DNA of 5,515 bases, taken from NCBI GenBank assembly GCA_963642705.1, contig CAVIHU010000069.1, forward strand, positions 1 to 5,515, read 5' to 3'. The position numbers and the translations under genes were made by a program. This document shows, piece after piece, positions 5,377-5,515 of this stretch. This DNA is from UBA11524 sp963642705. Its GTDB lineage: Bacteria; Bacillota; Clostridia; Christensenellales; Aristaeellaceae. Position 1 is the first letter of the stretch. The number at the start of each line of letters is the position of its first letter. Under the pieces are notes generated by a model. That model had not been told where the DNA came from, searched no databases, and was given only the letters and a program-made list of their open reading frames with translations.

Positions 5377-5392
5377 AAAAGTACACTTTTTT
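5375..5392 (+). terminator. Weak terminator-like hairpin after the recombinase
   Basis: AAAAAAG (5375-5381) and CTTTTTT (5386-5392) flank a 4-nt loop, starting inside the stop codon. The stem has only one G-C pair, so it is a poor but possible rightward terminator with a built-in T run. Confidence 0.4.
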
Positions 5393-5421
5393 CAACACTC
5401 GTGTCTGTCAAATCTGCTGAG

Positions 5422-5433
5422 GGAAAATTTTCC
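5422..5433. repeat. 12-bp palindrome GGAAAATTTTCC
   Basis: A perfect palindrome lies in the gene-free right flank, 65 bp before the outgoing promoter. It may be an operator, but nothing else supports a function. Confidence 0.3.
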
Positions 5434-5494
5434 GCAATGTATGTGTTAAAATGATATGACCCCCTCAAAAAGAAAAGGAAGTTCATTAGAGATA

Positions 5495-5503
5495 TGGTAT
5501 AAT
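5495..5503 (+). promoter_or_regulatory. Extended -10 promoter leading out of the window
   Basis: TGGTATAAT (5495-5503) is a perfect extended -10. No convincing -35 is seen 16-18 bp upstream. Transcription would begin near 5510 and leave the window to the right, so it serves a gene not visible here. Confidence 0.5.
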
Positions 5504-5515
5504 GGAGTCGCAACA

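Noticed and set aside
5383..5411. Minus-strand promoter with TTGACA at 5411-5406
   Set aside because: No -10-like hexamer is present at 16-18 bp.

Overview
This window appears to be the left part of a small integrated genetic element, most like a satellite or phage-inducible-island-type element, inserted at the 3' end of a proline tRNA gene. The host is probably a member of the Bacillota. Strong AGGAGG-type ribosome binding sites, TATAAT/extended -10 promoters and a tRNA without an encoded CCA support this. The moderate GC content and protein style would fit Negativicutes/Selenomonadales, but that is only an impression. There are no phage structural, resistance or toxin genes in the window.

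Layout. Positions 85-256 hold a complete host unit: promoter, tRNA-Pro(GGG) and intrinsic terminator. Positions 257-528 have no gene but carry an inverted partial copy of the tRNA (332-356) and three GGGGTTATAA direct repeats that look like integrase arm sites. The rest of the element then reads leftward (minus strand): tyrosine integrase (529-1675), an excisionase/AlpA-like helix-turn-helix protein (1815-2057), an iteron and AT-rich region that looks like a replication origin (2094-2268), a VapE-type replicative helicase (2265-3636) and a CHC2 zinc-finger primase-like protein (3593-4242). A 550-base non-coding control region follows (4243-4794), and then a serine recombinase of the resolvase/invertase family on the plus strand (4795-5376). 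The right flank (5377-5515) has no gene but holds a promoter pointing out of the window. The right attachment site is not visible.

How it fits together. Integrase and the small HTH protein would handle integration and excision at the tRNA. The CHC2 protein, VapE and the iterons form an autonomous replication module. The replication operon seems to be controlled by two minus-strand promoters, each preceded by a phased array of 10-bp tandem repeats at exactly the same 8-nt distance from an extended -10 box. Two intrinsic terminators lie between these promoters and the first gene. Such a promoter/attenuator layout is the most unusual thing in the window.

Condition. Integrase (two breaks), vapE (one) and the primase-like gene (one) all show single-base-type frameshifts, mostly at short homopolymers, while catalytic motifs are otherwise intact and no internal nonsense codon is needed to explain the breaks. 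Either the element is freshly decaying or the sequence contains indel errors. The sequence alone cannot decide.
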